Below, in pieces: positions 10,040 through 21,450 of a DNA stretch of 64,000 bases. The notes under the pieces were generated by a model. It was given only the letters and a program-made list of their open reading frames with translations. It did not search any database and was not told the origin of the DNA. How positions within the stretch are numbered: position 1 is the stretch's first letter; the number at the start of each line of letters is the position of its first letter. This DNA is from Vibrio sp. UCD-FRSSP16_30 (lineage in GTDB: Bacteria > Pseudomonadota > Gammaproteobacteria > Enterobacterales > Vibrionaceae): contig NZ_LZFW01000001.1 in NCBI RefSeq assembly GCF_001676025.1, positions 124,001 through 188,000 of the forward strand, in the 5' to 3' direction. The translations under genes and the position numbers were made by a program.

Positions 10040-10173
10040 TAAAAATTAGACATTTGCATATGTAAACTTTTGCATAGATAAAGTGGTAATAATGTTATTG
10101 TATGTTAAATGAAGGAATGGCAGCATCGACACTCTCTAAATCAAACTGAACTATCGGGTTAACCGCGGTTTAA

Positions 10174-10956
<783 letters not shown>

Positions 10957-11166
10957 TCATTATTCGTGATTAATTCCGATTATGAGGGGGGATTTGCTCT
11001 ATCCTTGTTCAAAAACAAAGCAAAGCCACCATTAAGTGCATAAAAATTTGTATTGAGTGTCGATCTTAGGGCTATTTCCGAGTATAAATATCGGTTAATT
11101 GCGTCGAGATCTTATTCTCTCGATAGAACCTTATATAGTTATTAGAAAAGAGTTGGGAAATTCAAT

Positions 11167-12942
11167 ATGCGTAGCCATTATTGCGGTCAACTAAACAAGA
11201 CCCTAGCAGGAAAAACTGTCGAACTTTGCGGTTGGGTAAACCGTCGCCGTGACCTAGGCGGTCTTATTTTTATCGATATGCGAGACCGTGAAGGTATCGT
11301 GCAGGTCGTTGTTGACCCAGATATGGCGGATGCCTACGAAATTGCTAACCAATTACGTAACGAATTTTGCATCAAGCTAACGGGTGAAGTACGTGTTCGT
11401 CCTGATAGCCAAGTCAACAAAGATATGGCAACAGGTGAAGTTGAAATCATCGCAACGGGTCTTGAGATCATCAACCGTGCTGATGTTTTACCTCTTGATT
11501 TCAACCAAAAGAACTCTGAAGAACAACGTCTAAAATATCGTTATCTTGATCTGCGTCGCCCAGAAATGAGTGATCGCATTAAATTGCGTGCTAAAGCATC
11601 AAGCTTTGTGCGTCGTTTCCTAGATGACAATGGCTTCCTAGATATTGAAACACCTGTACTAACTAAAGCGACACCAGAAGGTGCGCGTGACTATCTTGTA
11701 CCAAGTCGTGTACATAAAGGCAGCTTTTATGCCTTGCCACAGTCTCCGCAGTTGTTTAAACAATTGCTAATGATGTCTGGTTTTGACCGTTACTACCAAA
11801 TCGTTAAATGTTTCCGTGATGAAGATTTGCGTGCTGACCGTCAACCTGAATTTACTCAGATTGATATCGAAACATCATTTATGAGTGCAGACCAAGTTCG
11901 TGCAACCACAGAGAAGATGGTTCACGATATGTGGTTAGAGCTTTTAAATGTCGATCTTGGCGAGTTCCCAGTGATGCCATTTAGCGAAGCAATTCGCCGT
12001 TTTGGTTCTGATAAGCCGGATCTGCGTAACCCGCTAGAGATTGTCGATGTTGCTGATCTTGTAAAAGACGTCGAGTTTAAAGTGTTCTCTGGTCCTGCAA
12101 ATGATGAGAAAGGCCGTGTAGCCGTACTTTGTGTACCAGGCGGTGCTAAACTTTCTCGTAAACAAATTGACGCTTATGGCGAATTTGTTGGCATCTATGG
12201 CGCTAAAGGCTTGGCATGGATGAAAGTGAACGATCGCGCAGCAGGCGCTGAAGGCGTTCAATCTCCAGTGGCTAAGTTCCTAAACGCAGATGTAATCAAC
12301 GGTATTCTTGAGCGCACTGACGCACAAACTGGCGATATTATTCTATTTGGTTCAGATAAAGCCAATATCGTTTCTGAAGCACTTGGTGCACTGCGCCTTA
12401 AAGTGGGTATCGATCTTGAAATTACCGATCTTTCTGCTTGGAAACCACTTTGGGTTGTTGACTTCCCAATGTTCGAAGAAGACGCTCAGGGTAACCTAAG
12501 TGCAATGCATCACCCATTTACCTCACCACTTGGTATCACGGCTGAAGAGCTAAAAGCAGATCCTGCGAAGGCAAATTCTAATGCTTACGATATGGTTATC
12601 AACGGCTATGAAGTGGGTGGTGGTTCTGTTCGTATTCACAATGCAGAAATGCAAGCAGCAGTATTTGATATTCTAGGTATTGATGCAAAAGAGCAGCAAC
12701 TTAAATTTGGCTTCCTTCTTGAAGCACTTAAATTTGGTACACCACCACATGCAGGACTTGCGTTCGGTCTAGATCGTTTGGTGATGCTACTTTGTGGTAC
12801 TGATAACATTCGTGACGTGATTGCGTTCCCGAAAACAACCAATGCGTCTTGCTTGTTGACCAATGCGCCAAGCGTTGCAAACCCAGCGGCATTAGAAGAG
12901 TTATCAATCGCGGTGAAAATTGCGAAAAAAGACAGTGAATAA
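11167..12942 (+). CDS. aspS: Aspartyl-tRNA synthetase
   Basis: Class IIb synthetase that charges tRNA-Asp in the cytoplasm. 591 residues, the usual bacterial length. It has an N-terminal OB-fold anticodon-binding domain (first ~110 residues), class II motif 2 ([19 protein letters not shown], about residues 216-234), a bacterial insertion domain in the middle (about 285-420), and motif 3 ([12 protein letters not shown]) near residue 531-542. The ATG at 11167 follows a GTTGGGAAA ribosome region. It is divergent from cmoA and ends in a strong terminator before ruvC. Confidence 0.98.
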   Translation: MRSHYCGQLNKTLAGKTVELCGWVNRRRDLGGLIFIDMRDREGIVQVVVDPDMADAYEIANQLRNEFCIKLTGEVRVRPDSQVNKDMATGEVEIIATGLEIINRADVLPLDFNQKNSEEQRLKYRYLDLRRPEMSDRIKLRAKASSFVRRFLDDNGFLDIETPVLTKATPEGARDYLVPSRVHKGSFYALPQSPQLFKQLLMMSGFDRYYQIVKCFRDEDLRADRQPEFTQIDIETSFMSADQVRATTEKMVHDMWLELLNVDLGEFPVMPFSEAIRRFGSDKPDLRNPLEIVDVADLVKDVEFKVFSGPANDEKGRVAVLCVPGGAKLSRKQIDAYGEFVGIYGAKGLAWMKVNDRAAGAEGVQSPVAKFLNADVINGILERTDAQTGDIILFGSDKANIVSEALGALRLKVGIDLEITDLSAWKPLWVVDFPMFEEDAQGNLSAMHHPFTSPLGITAEELKADPAKANSNAYDMVINGYEVGGGSVRIHNAEMQAAVFDILGIDAKEQQLKFGFLLEALKFGTPPHAGLAFGLDRLVMLLCGTDNIRDVIAFPKTTNASCLLTNAPSVANPAALEELSIAVKIAKKDSE

Positions 12943-12962
12943 TCGTCACGTCTAATCAGTCT

Positions 12963-12991
12963 AAACTCCCGCTATTATGGCGGGAGTTTTT
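12963..12991 (+). terminator. Terminator of aspS
   Basis: AAACTCCCGC and GCGGGAGTTT form a 10-bp stem with a 7-nt loop, followed by T residues, 20 bases after the aspS stop. Confidence 0.85.
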
Positions 12992-13014
12992 GTTTAAAGG
13001 GAAAGAAAACATCT

Positions 13015-13536
13015 ATGACGATTATTTTAGGTATAGATCCCGGCTCCAGAATTACAGGCTATGGCGTGATTCGTCAAAACGGCAGACACTTGCAATATTT
13101 AGGCAGTGGTTGTATTCGAATGTCGGAAAAAGAACTGCCCGGTAGATTAAAGCAAATTTACGCCGGTGTAAGTGAAATCATTACCCAGTTTCAACCGGAT
13201 GTATTTGCCATAGAGCAAGTGTTCATGTCTAAGAATGCCGATTCTGCATTAAAGCTTGGTCAGGCAAGAGGCAGCGCGATTGTGGCGGCAGTCAATGCCG
13301 ATCTGCCCGTCTTTGAATATGCGGCAAGATTGATCAAACAAGCTGTAGTAGGAACAGGTGGCGCAGATAAAGCGCAAGTGCAACATATGGTTCAGCAAAT
13401 GTTGAAGCTTCCAGCTAAACCACAAGCGGATGCTGCCGATGCGCTCGGGGTGGCAATTTGTCATGCCAACACCAATAAAACACTGATTGCGTTGGCCGGT
13501 AAAGCCACCTCAGCAAGACGTGGCCGCTACCGTTAA
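13015..13536 (+). CDS. ruvC: Holliday junction resolvase RuvC
   Basis: Endonuclease that cuts Holliday junctions after RuvAB branch migration. The 173-residue length is standard. Catalytic acids are present: D8 in GIDPGSR near the start, E68 in FAIEQVF, and the aspartate pair in the C-terminal ADAADALG segment (about 140-143). It starts after the aspS terminator and is followed by ruvA 103 bases later, so it may have a promoter in the short gap after aspS. Confidence 0.97.
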   Translation: MTIILGIDPGSRITGYGVIRQNGRHLQYLGSGCIRMSEKELPGRLKQIYAGVSEIITQFQPDVFAIEQVFMSKNADSALKLGQARGSAIVAAVNADLPVFEYAARLIKQAVVGTGGADKAQVQHMVQQMLKLPAKPQADAADALGVAICHANTNKTLIALAGKATSARRGRYR

Positions 13537-13639
13537 CTTGTCCACCAAAACTCCCTAGGCTATTTGCCCTAAGTACTGGCTATCCGTCCAGTTATTTATT
13601 ATCATCACTATCATTACAACTAGCTAATGGAACGAAACA

Positions 13640-14254
13640 GTGATTGGACGCTTACGTGGAACCCTTATCGAAAAACAGCCCCCAGAACTTTTAATTGAAG
13701 TCGGTGGCGTTGGTTATGAAGTACAAATGCCAATGAGCTGTTTTTATGAATTGCCTGAAACGGGTCAAGAAGCGATTATCTATACGCATTTTGTTGTGCG
13801 CGAAGATGCTCAGTTATTGTATGGGTTTAATAGCGTTAGTGAACGTGCACTGTTTCGTGAAGTGATTAAAGCTAATGGCGTTGGTCCTAAGCTGGGGCTT
13901 GGTATTTTATCTGGCATGACCGCTCGCCAATTTGTTAGCTGTGTCGAAAACGAAGATATATCAACCCTGATAAAACTGCCGGGTGTCGGTAAAAAAACCG
14001 CCGAACGTCTAGTCATTGAGATGCGAGATAGACTCAAAGGGTGGGGCGCAGGCGATCTCTTTACTCCTGCTACTGACGCCGCTCCAATAAATGGCGGTCT
14101 CTCTACCGATGAAAGTGCTATTGATGAAGCGGTCAGTGCTCTATTAGCACTGGGCTATAAACCACAGCTGGCATCAAAAGCGATTTCACAAATAGCAAAA
14201 CCTGGAATGAAGAGTGAATCCCTCATCAAAGAAGCCCTTAGAGCGATGGTGTAA
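13640..14254 (+). CDS. ruvA: Holliday junction branch migration protein RuvA
   Basis: Binds four-way junctions as a tetramer and loads the RuvB motor. 204 residues starting with GTG at 13640, giving the canonical [10 protein letters not shown]-terminus. It has an OB-fold domain I (1-65), helix-hairpin-helix motifs around residues 72-90 ([16 protein letters not shown]) and 108-125 ([18 protein letters not shown]), and a C-terminal RuvB-binding domain (about 155-204). ruvB begins three bases after its stop. Confidence 0.97.
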   Translation: MIGRLRGTLIEKQPPELLIEVGGVGYEVQMPMSCFYELPETGQEAIIYTHFVVREDAQLLYGFNSVSERALFREVIKANGVGPKLGLGILSGMTARQFVSCVENEDISTLIKLPGVGKKTAERLVIEMRDRLKGWGAGDLFTPATDAAPINGGLSTDESAIDEAVSALLALGYKPQLASKAISQIAKPGMKSESLIKEALRAMV

Positions 14255-14257
14255 TGA

Positions 14258-15268
14258 ATGATTGAAGCAGACCGACTGATTGCGCCCGATAACCCTGTCT
14301 TTAAAGACGAAGAAGCGATAGATAGAGCCATTCGTCCAAAGAAGTTAGATGACTATCGAGGACAAGACCATGTGCGTGGTCAGATGGAGATTTTCATTAA
14401 AGCGGCGCAAATGCGCAGTGAAGCTTTAGATCACTTGCTTATTTTTGGTCCTCCGGGCTTAGGTAAGACGACTTTGGCTAACATCGTTGCCAATGAAATG
14501 GGCGTCAGTATCCGCACTACTTCAGGTCCTGTATTGGAAAAAGCCGGAGACTTAGCGGCTCTGTTAACCAACCTTGAAGAAAATGATGTGTTGTTTATTG
14601 ATGAGATACATCGTTTAAGCCCAATGGTCGAAGAAGTACTCTATCCTGCAATGGAAGATTATCAGTTGGATATCATGATAGGAGAGGGCCCTGCGGCGCG
14701 TTCTATCAAAATTGATTTACCACCTTTTACTTTAATTGGCGCTACCACTCGCGCGGGCTCTTTAACGTCACCACTGCGCGATCGCTTTGGTATCACTCAG
14801 CGTCTTGAATATTATAAGATTGAAGACTTGCAGCACATTGTTCAGCGCAGTGCGGATTGTTTAAACTTATCCATGGAAGAGGCTGGCGCTATAGAGGTTG
14901 CTCGTCGCGCCCGAGGAACACCACGTATTGCAAACCGTCTATTAAGACGAGTACGAGATTACGCTGAAGTTAAAGGCGACGGGCATATCGATTCAAACAT
15001 TGCTGATAAAGCTTTAGATATGCTTGATGTTGATAGCCTAGGTTTCGATTATATGGATAGAAAGTTACTTTTAGCCATTATAGAGAAATTTAACGGTGGC
15101 CCTGTCGGGCTTGATAATATGGCGGCAGCTATTGGCGAAGAAAAGGACACTATTGAAGATGTTCTTGAGCCATATCTGATTCAGCAAGGTTACTTACAAC
15201 GAACCCCAAGAGGTAGAATTGTGACAGACCGCGCTTATTTGCATTTCGGCTTCGACCTTAAAGATTAA
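14258..15268 (+). CDS. ruvB: Holliday junction branch migration ATPase RuvB
   Basis: Hexameric AAA+ motor of the RuvABC resolvasome. 336 residues with Walker A GPPGLGKT (about residues 64-71), Walker [11 protein letters not shown] (about 114-123), sensor 1 in LIGATTRAG, an arginine finger in the SPLRDRFG segment, and the C-terminal winged helix ending in RTPRGR. Its ATG is three bases downstream of the ruvA stop, so the two are co-translated. A terminator follows. Confidence 0.98.
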   Translation: MIEADRLIAPDNPVFKDEEAIDRAIRPKKLDDYRGQDHVRGQMEIFIKAAQMRSEALDHLLIFGPPGLGKTTLANIVANEMGVSIRTTSGPVLEKAGDLAALLTNLEENDVLFIDEIHRLSPMVEEVLYPAMEDYQLDIMIGEGPAARSIKIDLPPFTLIGATTRAGSLTSPLRDRFGITQRLEYYKIEDLQHIVQRSADCLNLSMEEAGAIEVARRARGTPRIANRLLRRVRDYAEVKGDGHIDSNIADKALDMLDVDSLGFDYMDRKLLLAIIEKFNGGPVGLDNMAAAIGEEKDTIEDVLEPYLIQQGYLQRTPRGRIVTDRAYLHFGFDLKD

Positions 15269-15277
15269 TCTTATGTT

Positions 15278-15302
15278 AAAGGGCTGTAATAGCCCTTTTA
15301 TT
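15278..15302 (+). terminator. Terminator of ruvAB
   Basis: AAAGGGCT and AGCCCTTT pair around GTAAT, with a short T-rich tail, ten bases after the ruvB stop. Confidence 0.75.
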
Positions 15303-15609
15303 TATACGTCAATTATTGTGTTTCATACTGCGTATTGCCTGTTAATTCCCCTCCTTATGCTCAATAAAAATACGATACCTCGCTATTATTCTTGATTTAA
15401 ATCAAAGCATTTTTCTAAATAAAGCCTTTGAAACCAACAAGCTAAACCTATAAGATACTTGCCAGATATATTAGGGGTTGCTTAACAACATATTAATAAT
15501 TAATTAGCAGAAGATTAATCATTAATACGGTTATTTAACAATTATCGGTTTGGTTTAACTTTGTGTTTTAAGTTGAAACTGTGTCTGGGAAGACACACAA
15601 GGAGTTTTT
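15303..15609 (+). other. cydABX promoter region
   Basis: About 300 AT-rich bases without a gene. They hold a perfect FNR box (15392-15405) and, between about 15485 and 15545, several GTTAAT/TTAATTA-type stretches that could be ArcA sites, fitting the known oxygen control of cydAB. A GGAG ribosome site lies just before the cydA ATG. Confidence 0.6.
15392..15405. promoter_or_regulatory. Perfect FNR box upstream of cydA
   Basis: TTGATTTAAATCAA matches the FNR consensus TTGAT-N4-ATCAA at every fixed position. It is 205 bases before the cydA start codon. Confidence 0.75.
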
Positions 15610-17199
15610 ATGATAGATGTCGTTGATCTGTCGCGATTACAATTCGCACTGACAGCAATGTACCATTTCCTTTTCGTACCATTAACGCTAGGTCTAGCTT
15701 TTTTACTTGCCATTATGGAATCTGTCTATGTGATGACAGGCAAGCAAATTTACAAAGATATGACCAAATTTTGGGGTAAGTTATTTGGTATTAACTTTGC
15801 TCTAGGCGTTGCTACTGGCCTTACTATGGAGTTCCAGTTCGGAACAAACTGGGCTTACTATTCTCATTATGTAGGTGACATCTTCGGTGCACCGCTTGCC
15901 ATTGAAGCATTAGTTGCATTCTTCTTAGAATCCACTTTCGTTGGCTTATTCTTCTTTGGTTGGGAAAGACTGTCAAAACGTCAGCACTTAATGGTGACGT
16001 GGTTAGTTGCTTTAGGTTCTAACTTCTCAGCATTGTGGATCTTGGTCGCTAATGGTTGGATGCAACATCCAGTTGGCGCTGAATTTAACTTTGAAACCAT
16101 GCGCATGGAAATGGTGAGCTTTGCTGAGGTGGTTCTAAACCCAGTTGCTCAGGTTAAATTTGTTCACACGGTTGCATCAGGTTACACCACCGGTGCGATG
16201 TTCGTTCTTGGTATCAGTTCATACTACCTATTAAAAGGTCGTGACGTTGCATTTGCGCGCCGCTCTTTTGCGATTGCTGCATCATTTGGTATGGCTGCAA
16301 TCCTTTCTGTTATCGTACTAGGTGATGAGTCAGGCTATGAGCTTGGTGACGTGCAAAAAGTGAAGCTTGCTGCAATTGAAGCTGAATGGCACACCGAGCC
16401 AGCACCAGCGGCCTTTACCGCGTTTGGTATTCCTAACCAAGAAACAATGGAAACGGATTACGCTATCAAGATCCCTTATGTAATGGGTATTGTGGCAACA
16501 CGTTCTATTGATACACAAGTAACGGGTCTGCGTGACCTTCGTGAAGAGCACGTGGATCGTATTCGTAACGGTATGTACGCTTATGAATTGCTTGAAAAAC
16601 TTCGCTCTGGCGATCGCTCAGACGCAAACGTAGCCGCATTTGATGAAGTTAAGCATGATTTAGGTTATGGCTTACTGCTAAAACGTTACACCGACAAAGT
16701 TGTTGATGCGACTGAAACGCAAATTCAAGCAGCTGCTGATGATTCTATTCCGACCGTTTGGCCTCTGTTCTGGTCATTCCGCTTAATGGTTGCGTGTGGC
16801 TTCGTGATGCTGTTTGTCTTTGGTATGGCATTCTTACAAACTTGTCGTCAAAAAATCGAACAAAAACCATGGCTACTAAAAGCGGCTCTATGGAGCATTC
16901 CTCTACCATGGATTGCGATAGAAGCAGGTTGGTTTGTGGCAGAATTTGGACGTCAGCCTTGGGCTGTAGGTGAAATCTTACCTGTTCATGTTGCAGCCTC
17001 GTCACTCACTATTGGCCAGTTATGGGCATCGTTAGGTGCGATTCTTGCGCTTTATACTGTGTTCCTAATTGCAGAAGTTTACTTAATGGTGAAATTCTCA
17101 CGTAAAGGGCCAAGCAGTCTTAAAACAGGCCGTTACCACTTTGAACAAGATAACGACGATGAAGCGAAAGCCAAAATCGGCCGTCAAGTTGATGCATAA
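15610..17199 (+). CDS. cydA: Cytochrome bd ubiquinol oxidase subunit I
   Basis: Catalytic heme subunit of the high-affinity, non-pumping quinol oxidase in the inner membrane, used at low oxygen. 529 residues with about nine membrane segments. H19 (in [17 protein letters not shown]) is the expected heme b595 ligand; the quinol loop lies between about residues 245 and 380; the conserved [14 protein letters not shown] motif follows at about 439-452. cydB follows after 15 bases. Confidence 0.98.
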   Translation: MIDVVDLSRLQFALTAMYHFLFVPLTLGLAFLLAIMESVYVMTGKQIYKDMTKFWGKLFGINFALGVATGLTMEFQFGTNWAYYSHYVGDIFGAPLAIEALVAFFLESTFVGLFFFGWERLSKRQHLMVTWLVALGSNFSALWILVANGWMQHPVGAEFNFETMRMEMVSFAEVVLNPVAQVKFVHTVASGYTTGAMFVLGISSYYLLKGRDVAFARRSFAIAASFGMAAILSVIVLGDESGYELGDVQKVKLAAIEAEWHTEPAPAAFTAFGIPNQETMETDYAIKIPYVMGIVATRSIDTQVTGLRDLREEHVDRIRNGMYAYELLEKLRSGDRSDANVAAFDEVKHDLGYGLLLKRYTDKVVDATETQIQAAADDSIPTVWPLFWSFRLMVACGFVMLFVFGMAFLQTCRQKIEQKPWLLKAALWSIPLPWIAIEAGWFVAEFGRQPWAVGEILPVHVAASSLTIGQLWASLGAILALYTVFLIAEVYLMVKFSRKGPSSLKTGRYHFEQDNDDEAKAKIGRQVDA

Positions 17200-17214
17200 T
17201 AAGGGAATATAATT

Positions 17215-18351
17215 ATGTTTGATTATGAAGTTTTAAGATTTATATGGTGGCTATTGATCGGCATATTGTTTGTCGGTTTCGCTGTGACCGATGGTTTTGA
17301 TATGGGTGTTGGCGCGCTAGTGCCTGTTATCGGTAAAACCGATAGCGAACGTCGATTGATGATCAACTCCATTGCGCCGCACTGGGATGGCAACCAAGTA
17401 TGGCTTGTTACCGCTGGTGGCGCATTATTTGCGGCTTGGCCATTGGTTTACGCAACATCATTCTCTGGTTTTTACTTTGCAATGATCCTAACTTTAGCTG
17501 CGCTTTGGCTTCGTCCTATCGGTTTAGATTACCGTTCTAAGATTGAAGATCCAAAATGGCGTAGCACTTGGGATATTTGTATCTCTATCAGTGGCTTTGT
17601 ACCGCCAATTATTTTTGGTGTGGCTTTTGGTAACCTGTTACAGGGACTGCCATTTGAGCTAAACGAATTCATGATGTCGAGTTACCATGGAACTTTCTTT
17701 GCGCTACTTAACCCATTTGCATTGCTGTGTGGTTTGGTCAGTCTATCTATGATTGTGTTGCAAGGTTCTACTTGGCTACAAATGAAGACTTCTGGCAACG
17801 TTCATGCTCGTGCTCGTACTGTAGCGCAGATCACCGGTTTCACGACTGCTGCGTTATTTGTTGCTGGTGGATTCTGCATTCAAGGTATGGACGGATATGT
17901 GGTAACAAGTCAGCTTGATCACGCTGCGATGTCTAATCCTCTAAACAAAGAGGTTGCGGTACAAGCAGGTGCTTGGTTAAACAACTTTGCCGCTAACCCA
18001 ACGTTCTGGATTGCACCAGCACTAGGTGTGGTAATGCCTCTACTAGCACTTATCGCGTCTCGCTTTGAAAAAGGCGCATGCGCGTTCTTTTTCTCAAGCT
18101 TAACCGTTGCCGGCATCATCTTTACCGTTGGTCTAGCAATGTTCCCATTCGTCATGCCTTCAAGCTTGATTCCTTCACAGAGTCTAACGATGTGGGATGC
18201 AACTTCAAGTGAGTTGACATTAAGCATCATTACAGTGATTGCGTTTGTTATGGTTCCAATTATTTTGGCTTACACCAGTTGGACCTACTACAAAATGTTT
18301 GGCCGTATCGATGAGAAATTCATCGAAGAAAACAAGAATTCACTTTACTAA
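17215..18351 (+). CDS. cydB: Cytochrome bd ubiquinol oxidase subunit II
   Basis: Partner membrane subunit of CydA. 378 residues with eight or nine hydrophobic spans. The N-terminal stretch GFAVTDGFDMGVGAL and the following HWDGNQVWLVTAGGALFAAWP are hallmark CydB sequences. The gene is sandwiched between cydA and cydX with 13-15 base gaps and a clear ribosome site at each start, so all three are one transcript. Confidence 0.98.
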   Translation: MFDYEVLRFIWWLLIGILFVGFAVTDGFDMGVGALVPVIGKTDSERRLMINSIAPHWDGNQVWLVTAGGALFAAWPLVYATSFSGFYFAMILTLAALWLRPIGLDYRSKIEDPKWRSTWDICISISGFVPPIIFGVAFGNLLQGLPFELNEFMMSSYHGTFFALLNPFALLCGLVSLSMIVLQGSTWLQMKTSGNVHARARTVAQITGFTTAALFVAGGFCIQGMDGYVVTSQLDHAAMSNPLNKEVAVQAGAWLNNFAANPTFWIAPALGVVMPLLALIASRFEKGACAFFFSSLTVAGIIFTVGLAMFPFVMPSSLIPSQSLTMWDATSSELTLSIITVIAFVMVPIILAYTSWTYYKMFGRIDEKFIEENKNSLY

Positions 18352-18364
18352 GAAGGGATAAAGT

Positions 18365-18475
18365 ATGTGGTATTTTGCTTGGATATTAGGTGTATTGCTG
18401 GCGTGTGCGTTTGGCATCATCAACGCGCTATGGTTAGAGCACACTGAAATGATGGATAAAGATAAGAAAGACTAG
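18365..18475 (+). CDS. cydX: Cytochrome bd small subunit CydX
   Basis: A 36-residue single-span protein (MWYFAWILGVLLACAFGI at the N-terminus, then a charged tail ending DKDKKD). CydX/YbgT stabilises the CydAB hemes. The gene is 13 bases after cydB with ribosome site AAGGGATAA. The glutamate after the membrane span (WLEHTE) is conserved in the family. The usual next gene, ybgE, is absent; a terminator follows instead. Confidence 0.95.
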   Translation: MWYFAWILGVLLACAFGIINALWLEHTEMMDKDKKD

Positions 18476-18510
18476 TTCTTTGCTTAAAATTGTCTTTAAC
18501 TATGATTAAT

Positions 18511-18547
18511 AAGGGTCAGGTTCATGTTGATGAATCTGACCCTTTTT
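18511..18547 (+). terminator. Terminator of cydABX
   Basis: GGGTCAG-GTTCA pairs with TGAAT-CTGACCC around a short loop, followed by five T. It isolates cydABX from the tol-pal genes. Confidence 0.85.
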
Positions 18548-18828
18548 ATGATCGCATAGGGAATCTCTTGTCACAGTTGCGCATGCGTATTGAATGACTA
18601 TCATCATAGTTAAATAATTACGATATAGACTGATGCCGTATTCTCTTTGTATAAACTGAACTTTTCTAAGCCTAAGAACTCTGAATTTGTTAATAAATAT
18701 TGCGATATAAGTCAAATTTTGCTCACTTAAGCAAGGAAAGTGCACTCTGTCTCAAAAAAAACGTGTTGAGCAAAAAATAAAGAGATACATTGTGTATATT
18801 ACAGGCGAGAAAATTAGGAACCTAGGTC

Positions 18829-19239
18829 ATGCCAAAAGCTGAAACAACGATGTTTCGTTGGCCCGTGCGAATTTACTATGAAGATACCGATGCGGGTGGG
18901 ATTGTTTATCACTCTAATTATCTAAAGTATTTTGAACGTGCTCGAACTGAAATGTTAAGGCAAATAGGTGTGTCTCAAGAAGTATTGTTGAGAGAACAAG
19001 TAGGTTTTGTCGTTCGACATATGGATATCGATTTTTTGCAAGGTGCAAAACTCGACCAAGAATTGACAGTGTTAACACATATTTCTCAATTAAAGCGTGC
19101 TTCTCTGGATTTTTGTCAAGAGATAGTCAATCTAGAAGGCAAAGTATTGTGCAAAGCTATGGTTAAGGTAGCATGTATTCATACCGCCAAAATGAGGCCT
19201 CAGGCCATACCCCATTTCATGATTACGGAGTTATCGTAA
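18829..19239 (+). CDS. ybgC: Acyl-CoA thioesterase YbgC (tol-pal associated)
   Basis: A 136-residue hotdog-fold thioesterase of the 4-hydroxybenzoyl-CoA thioesterase family. The motif [26 protein letters not shown] contains the catalytic aspartate of this family (about residue 20). In E. coli YbgC acts on acyl-CoAs and associates with acyl-carrier protein; its tie to Tol-Pal is through the conserved operon. It is first in ybgC-tolQRAB-pal-cpoB, about 280 bases after the cydABX terminator, where the operon promoter must lie. tolQ starts one base after its stop. Confidence 0.95.
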   Translation: MPKAETTMFRWPVRIYYEDTDAGGIVYHSNYLKYFERARTEMLRQIGVSQEVLLREQVGFVVRHMDIDFLQGAKLDQELTVLTHISQLKRASLDFCQEIVNLEGKVLCKAMVKVACIHTAKMRPQAIPHFMITELS

Positions 19240-19240
19240 A

Positions 19241-19924
19241 GTGTCCGCAGATATCAATTTTATTGATCTTATTTTAGAAGCTAGCCTATTAGTTCAGTTG
19301 GTTATGCTTACCTTGGTTGGCATGTCAGTGGCCTCTTGGGCGATGATCATCAGTCGCAGTAAGGTGATCTCAGGCGCTTATGCGCATACGAGTCGTTTTG
19401 AAGATAAGTTTTGGTCTGGTAAAGATCTAGGAAAACTATATCAAGAAGTAAAAGCTCGTAAGGATAGCTTAACAGGCATTGAAGAAATTTTTTATTCAGG
19501 CTTTACTGAGTTTGCTCGTCTTCGTCGCACTAATGCCAGTTCTCCAGATTTTATTATGGAAGGAACAGGACGTGCGATGCGTGTATCCGTTGCGCGTGAA
19601 GTGGATAATTTAGAAACCAATCTGCCATTTTTGGCGACCGTAGGTTCTATCAGTCCTTATATCGGTCTGTTTGGTACGGTATGGGGCATCATGCATGCCT
19701 TTATTGCCTTGGGTCAGGTAAAGCAAGCAACGCTAGCAATGGTAGCGCCAGGTATTGCTGAAGCATTGATTGCAACAGCAATGGGTCTTTTTGCCGCTAT
19801 TCCAGCTGTTATGTTCTATAACCGCTTGAGTAATCGAGTGGGTAAACTTGAGCACTCTTACGCCACCTTCTCAGAAGAGTTTCACGCTATTTTGCACCGT
19901 CAAGCAATGAGCGAAAGGAACTAA
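19241..19924 (+). CDS. tolQ: Tol-Pal energising protein TolQ
   Basis: Inner-membrane proton-channel subunit that, with TolR, energises TolA. 227 residues, GTG start one base after ybgC. Three transmembrane spans are expected: about residues 14-36, 133-155 and 168-192. The segment [12 protein letters not shown] in the second span and the following [23 protein letters not shown] are the conserved ExbB/MotA/TolQ channel region. Confidence 0.97.
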   Translation: MSADINFIDLILEASLLVQLVMLTLVGMSVASWAMIISRSKVISGAYAHTSRFEDKFWSGKDLGKLYQEVKARKDSLTGIEEIFYSGFTEFARLRRTNASSPDFIMEGTGRAMRVSVAREVDNLETNLPFLATVGSISPYIGLFGTVWGIMHAFIALGQVKQATLAMVAPGIAEALIATAMGLFAAIPAVMFYNRLSNRVGKLEHSYATFSEEFHAILHRQAMSERN

Positions 19925-19927
19925 TTG

Positions 19928-20371
19928 ATGGCGGGTTATCAACCAAAAAAGCGTAAGTTGACTGCTGAAATCAATGTTGTACCTTACATTGATGTAATGT
20001 TAGTGCTGTTGATCATCTTTATGGTGACTTCGCCATTCATTACACAAGGTGTTGATGTTGAGTTGCCAAAAACACATAACGCAACACCAGCTCAAGAGCT
20101 TGCTGGTGACAGTGAAGCAAGCTTCATCATTATTGAAATCAACGCCAAAGGTGAGCTTGGTTTAAGTGTTAATGATGAAGATATGCAAAGAGGGATGAGC
20201 ATGGAAGACGTGGTTGTCCGAGTAAAAGCAGAGCGAGCACTTTCTCCTGATGCACCGGTTGCAGTAGGGGGCGATGCGTCGACTTCTTATGCGAATGTGG
20301 TTTTAGTTCTGGATGAATTAAGTCAAGCAGGCATCACCAAAGTTGGCCTGTTAACGGATATCAAGGAATAG
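19928..20371 (+). CDS. tolR: Tol-Pal protein TolR
   Basis: ExbD/TolR-family partner of TolQ: one N-terminal transmembrane span (about residues 17-37) carrying the conserved proton-path aspartate in VVPYIDVMLVLLIIF, then a periplasmic domain. The chosen start, ATG 19928, has an AGGA site about 8 bases upstream and gives the typical MAGYQPKKRK N-terminus; a TTG at 19925 just before it is also in frame. It follows tolQ by 3 bases. Confidence 0.96.
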   Translation: MAGYQPKKRKLTAEINVVPYIDVMLVLLIIFMVTSPFITQGVDVELPKTHNATPAQELAGDSEASFIIIEINAKGELGLSVNDEDMQRGMSMEDVVVRVKAERALSPDAPVAVGGDASTSYANVVLVLDELSQAGITKVGLLTDIKE

Positions 20372-20384
20372 AATCTCATAGCCC

Positions 20385-21440
20385 ATGAAACAAGATAAGA
20401 AGTTCATCAAATCCCTAGCAATATCCTTAGGCGTTCACCTGCTTTTGGTTATTGCTTTGATTTGGGGCACCAAATTTAATATGTCAAAACCTGTGCCAAA
20501 ACCGAATATGGTTGAGGCCGTGGTGATTGATCCTAATGTTATTCAGCAACAGGCTCAGCACATAAGGCAGCAGCGAGAATCTGCCGCTAAAGCTGAGCAA
20601 GACAGAATTCGTAAGCTGAGAGAAAAAAGTGCTCGGCTGGAAAAAAATCGCAAAGCTGAAGAACAACGCATTCGTCGTTTAGCCGAAGATAAAGCTCGCG
20701 CAGAGAAAAAAGCCAGAGAAGCTGAGCAACATCGACAACTAAAAGAAAAGCAGCGTAAACAAGAAGAAAAACGCGCCAAAGTTGCCGAAACTGAGCGCAA
20801 GAAAAAAGAACAACAAGCTAAAGTCGCCAAGCAAAAAGCGGCCAAAGCAGAAGCAGAACGTGCCGCCAAGGTAAAAGCGGCGCAAGTAGCCAAACAAAAA
20901 GCGGCTAAAGCCGAAGCCGATCGCATAGCAAAAGAGAAAGCAGCCAAAGCGGCAGCTGATAAAGCGCGTAAAGCCGAGCAACAGAAGATCGCTCACGAAA
21001 AAGCGGCAAAAGAAGCAGCTGAAAAAGCCAAAAAAGAGCAAGCGCGTTTAGTGCAACTTGAACGTGAGCGTAAAGAGAAAGAGGCAGCACTGAACGATAT
21101 TTTCTCAGGTCTTGAGGCAGAAGCACAAAATAACTCTACGGCTCGTAGCCGCGCCATTACTGATGAAGTATCGCGTATGGGTGAAGTGTATAAACAGATG
21201 ATTCAAAGAGAGTTGTTATTAGAAGATTCATATAAAGGTAAAAATTGCCGAGTGAATCTACGTTTACTCAAAGCAGGCTCAACCTTTATCGTGAGTGATC
21301 TTAAAACACTTTCTGGCGACAATGGTTTATGCCGAGCAACCAAACTTGCTGTGTCGAAAGTGGCTAGCTTCCCGTTACCTAAAGATGAAGCTGCGATTGA
21401 AAAACTGAAAAATATTAACTTAACCGTTGCACCTGAATAA
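20385..21440 (+). CDS. tolA: Tol-Pal bridging protein TolA
   Basis: Spans the periplasm between the TolQR motor and TolB/Pal. 351 residues: one N-terminal transmembrane anchor (about 10-28), a long lysine-, alanine- and glutamate-rich helical domain II (about 50-235, strongly repetitive KAA/AEK pattern), and a globular C-terminal domain III (about 260-351) with a pair of cysteines in the expected places (KGKNCRVNL and GLCRATK). The repetitive middle explains the dense false ORFs on the other strand. It overlaps none of its neighbours; tolB starts 10 bases later. Confidence 0.96.
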   Translation: MKQDKKFIKSLAISLGVHLLLVIALIWGTKFNMSKPVPKPNMVEAVVIDPNVIQQQAQHIRQQRESAAKAEQDRIRKLREKSARLEKNRKAEEQRIRRLAEDKARAEKKAREAEQHRQLKEKQRKQEEKRAKVAETERKKKEQQAKVAKQKAAKAEAERAAKVKAAQVAKQKAAKAEADRIAKEKAAKAAADKARKAEQQKIAHEKAAKEAAEKAKKEQARLVQLERERKEKEAALNDIFSGLEAEAQNNSTARSRAITDEVSRMGEVYKQMIQRELLLEDSYKGKNCRVNLRLLKAGSTFIVSDLKTLSGDNGLCRATKLAVSKVASFPLPKDEAAIEKLKNINLTVAPE

Positions 21441-21450
21441 GGAAAACCTG

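Noticed and set aside
18506..18745. 79-codon minus-strand frame between cydX and ybgC
   Set aside because: It runs through the cydABX terminator, has no ribosome site and no recognisable protein character.
20484..21126. Several antisense frames rich in Phe, Leu, Cys and Ser opposite tolA
   Set aside because: They are by-products of the repetitive Lys/Ala/Glu codons of the TolA helical domain.
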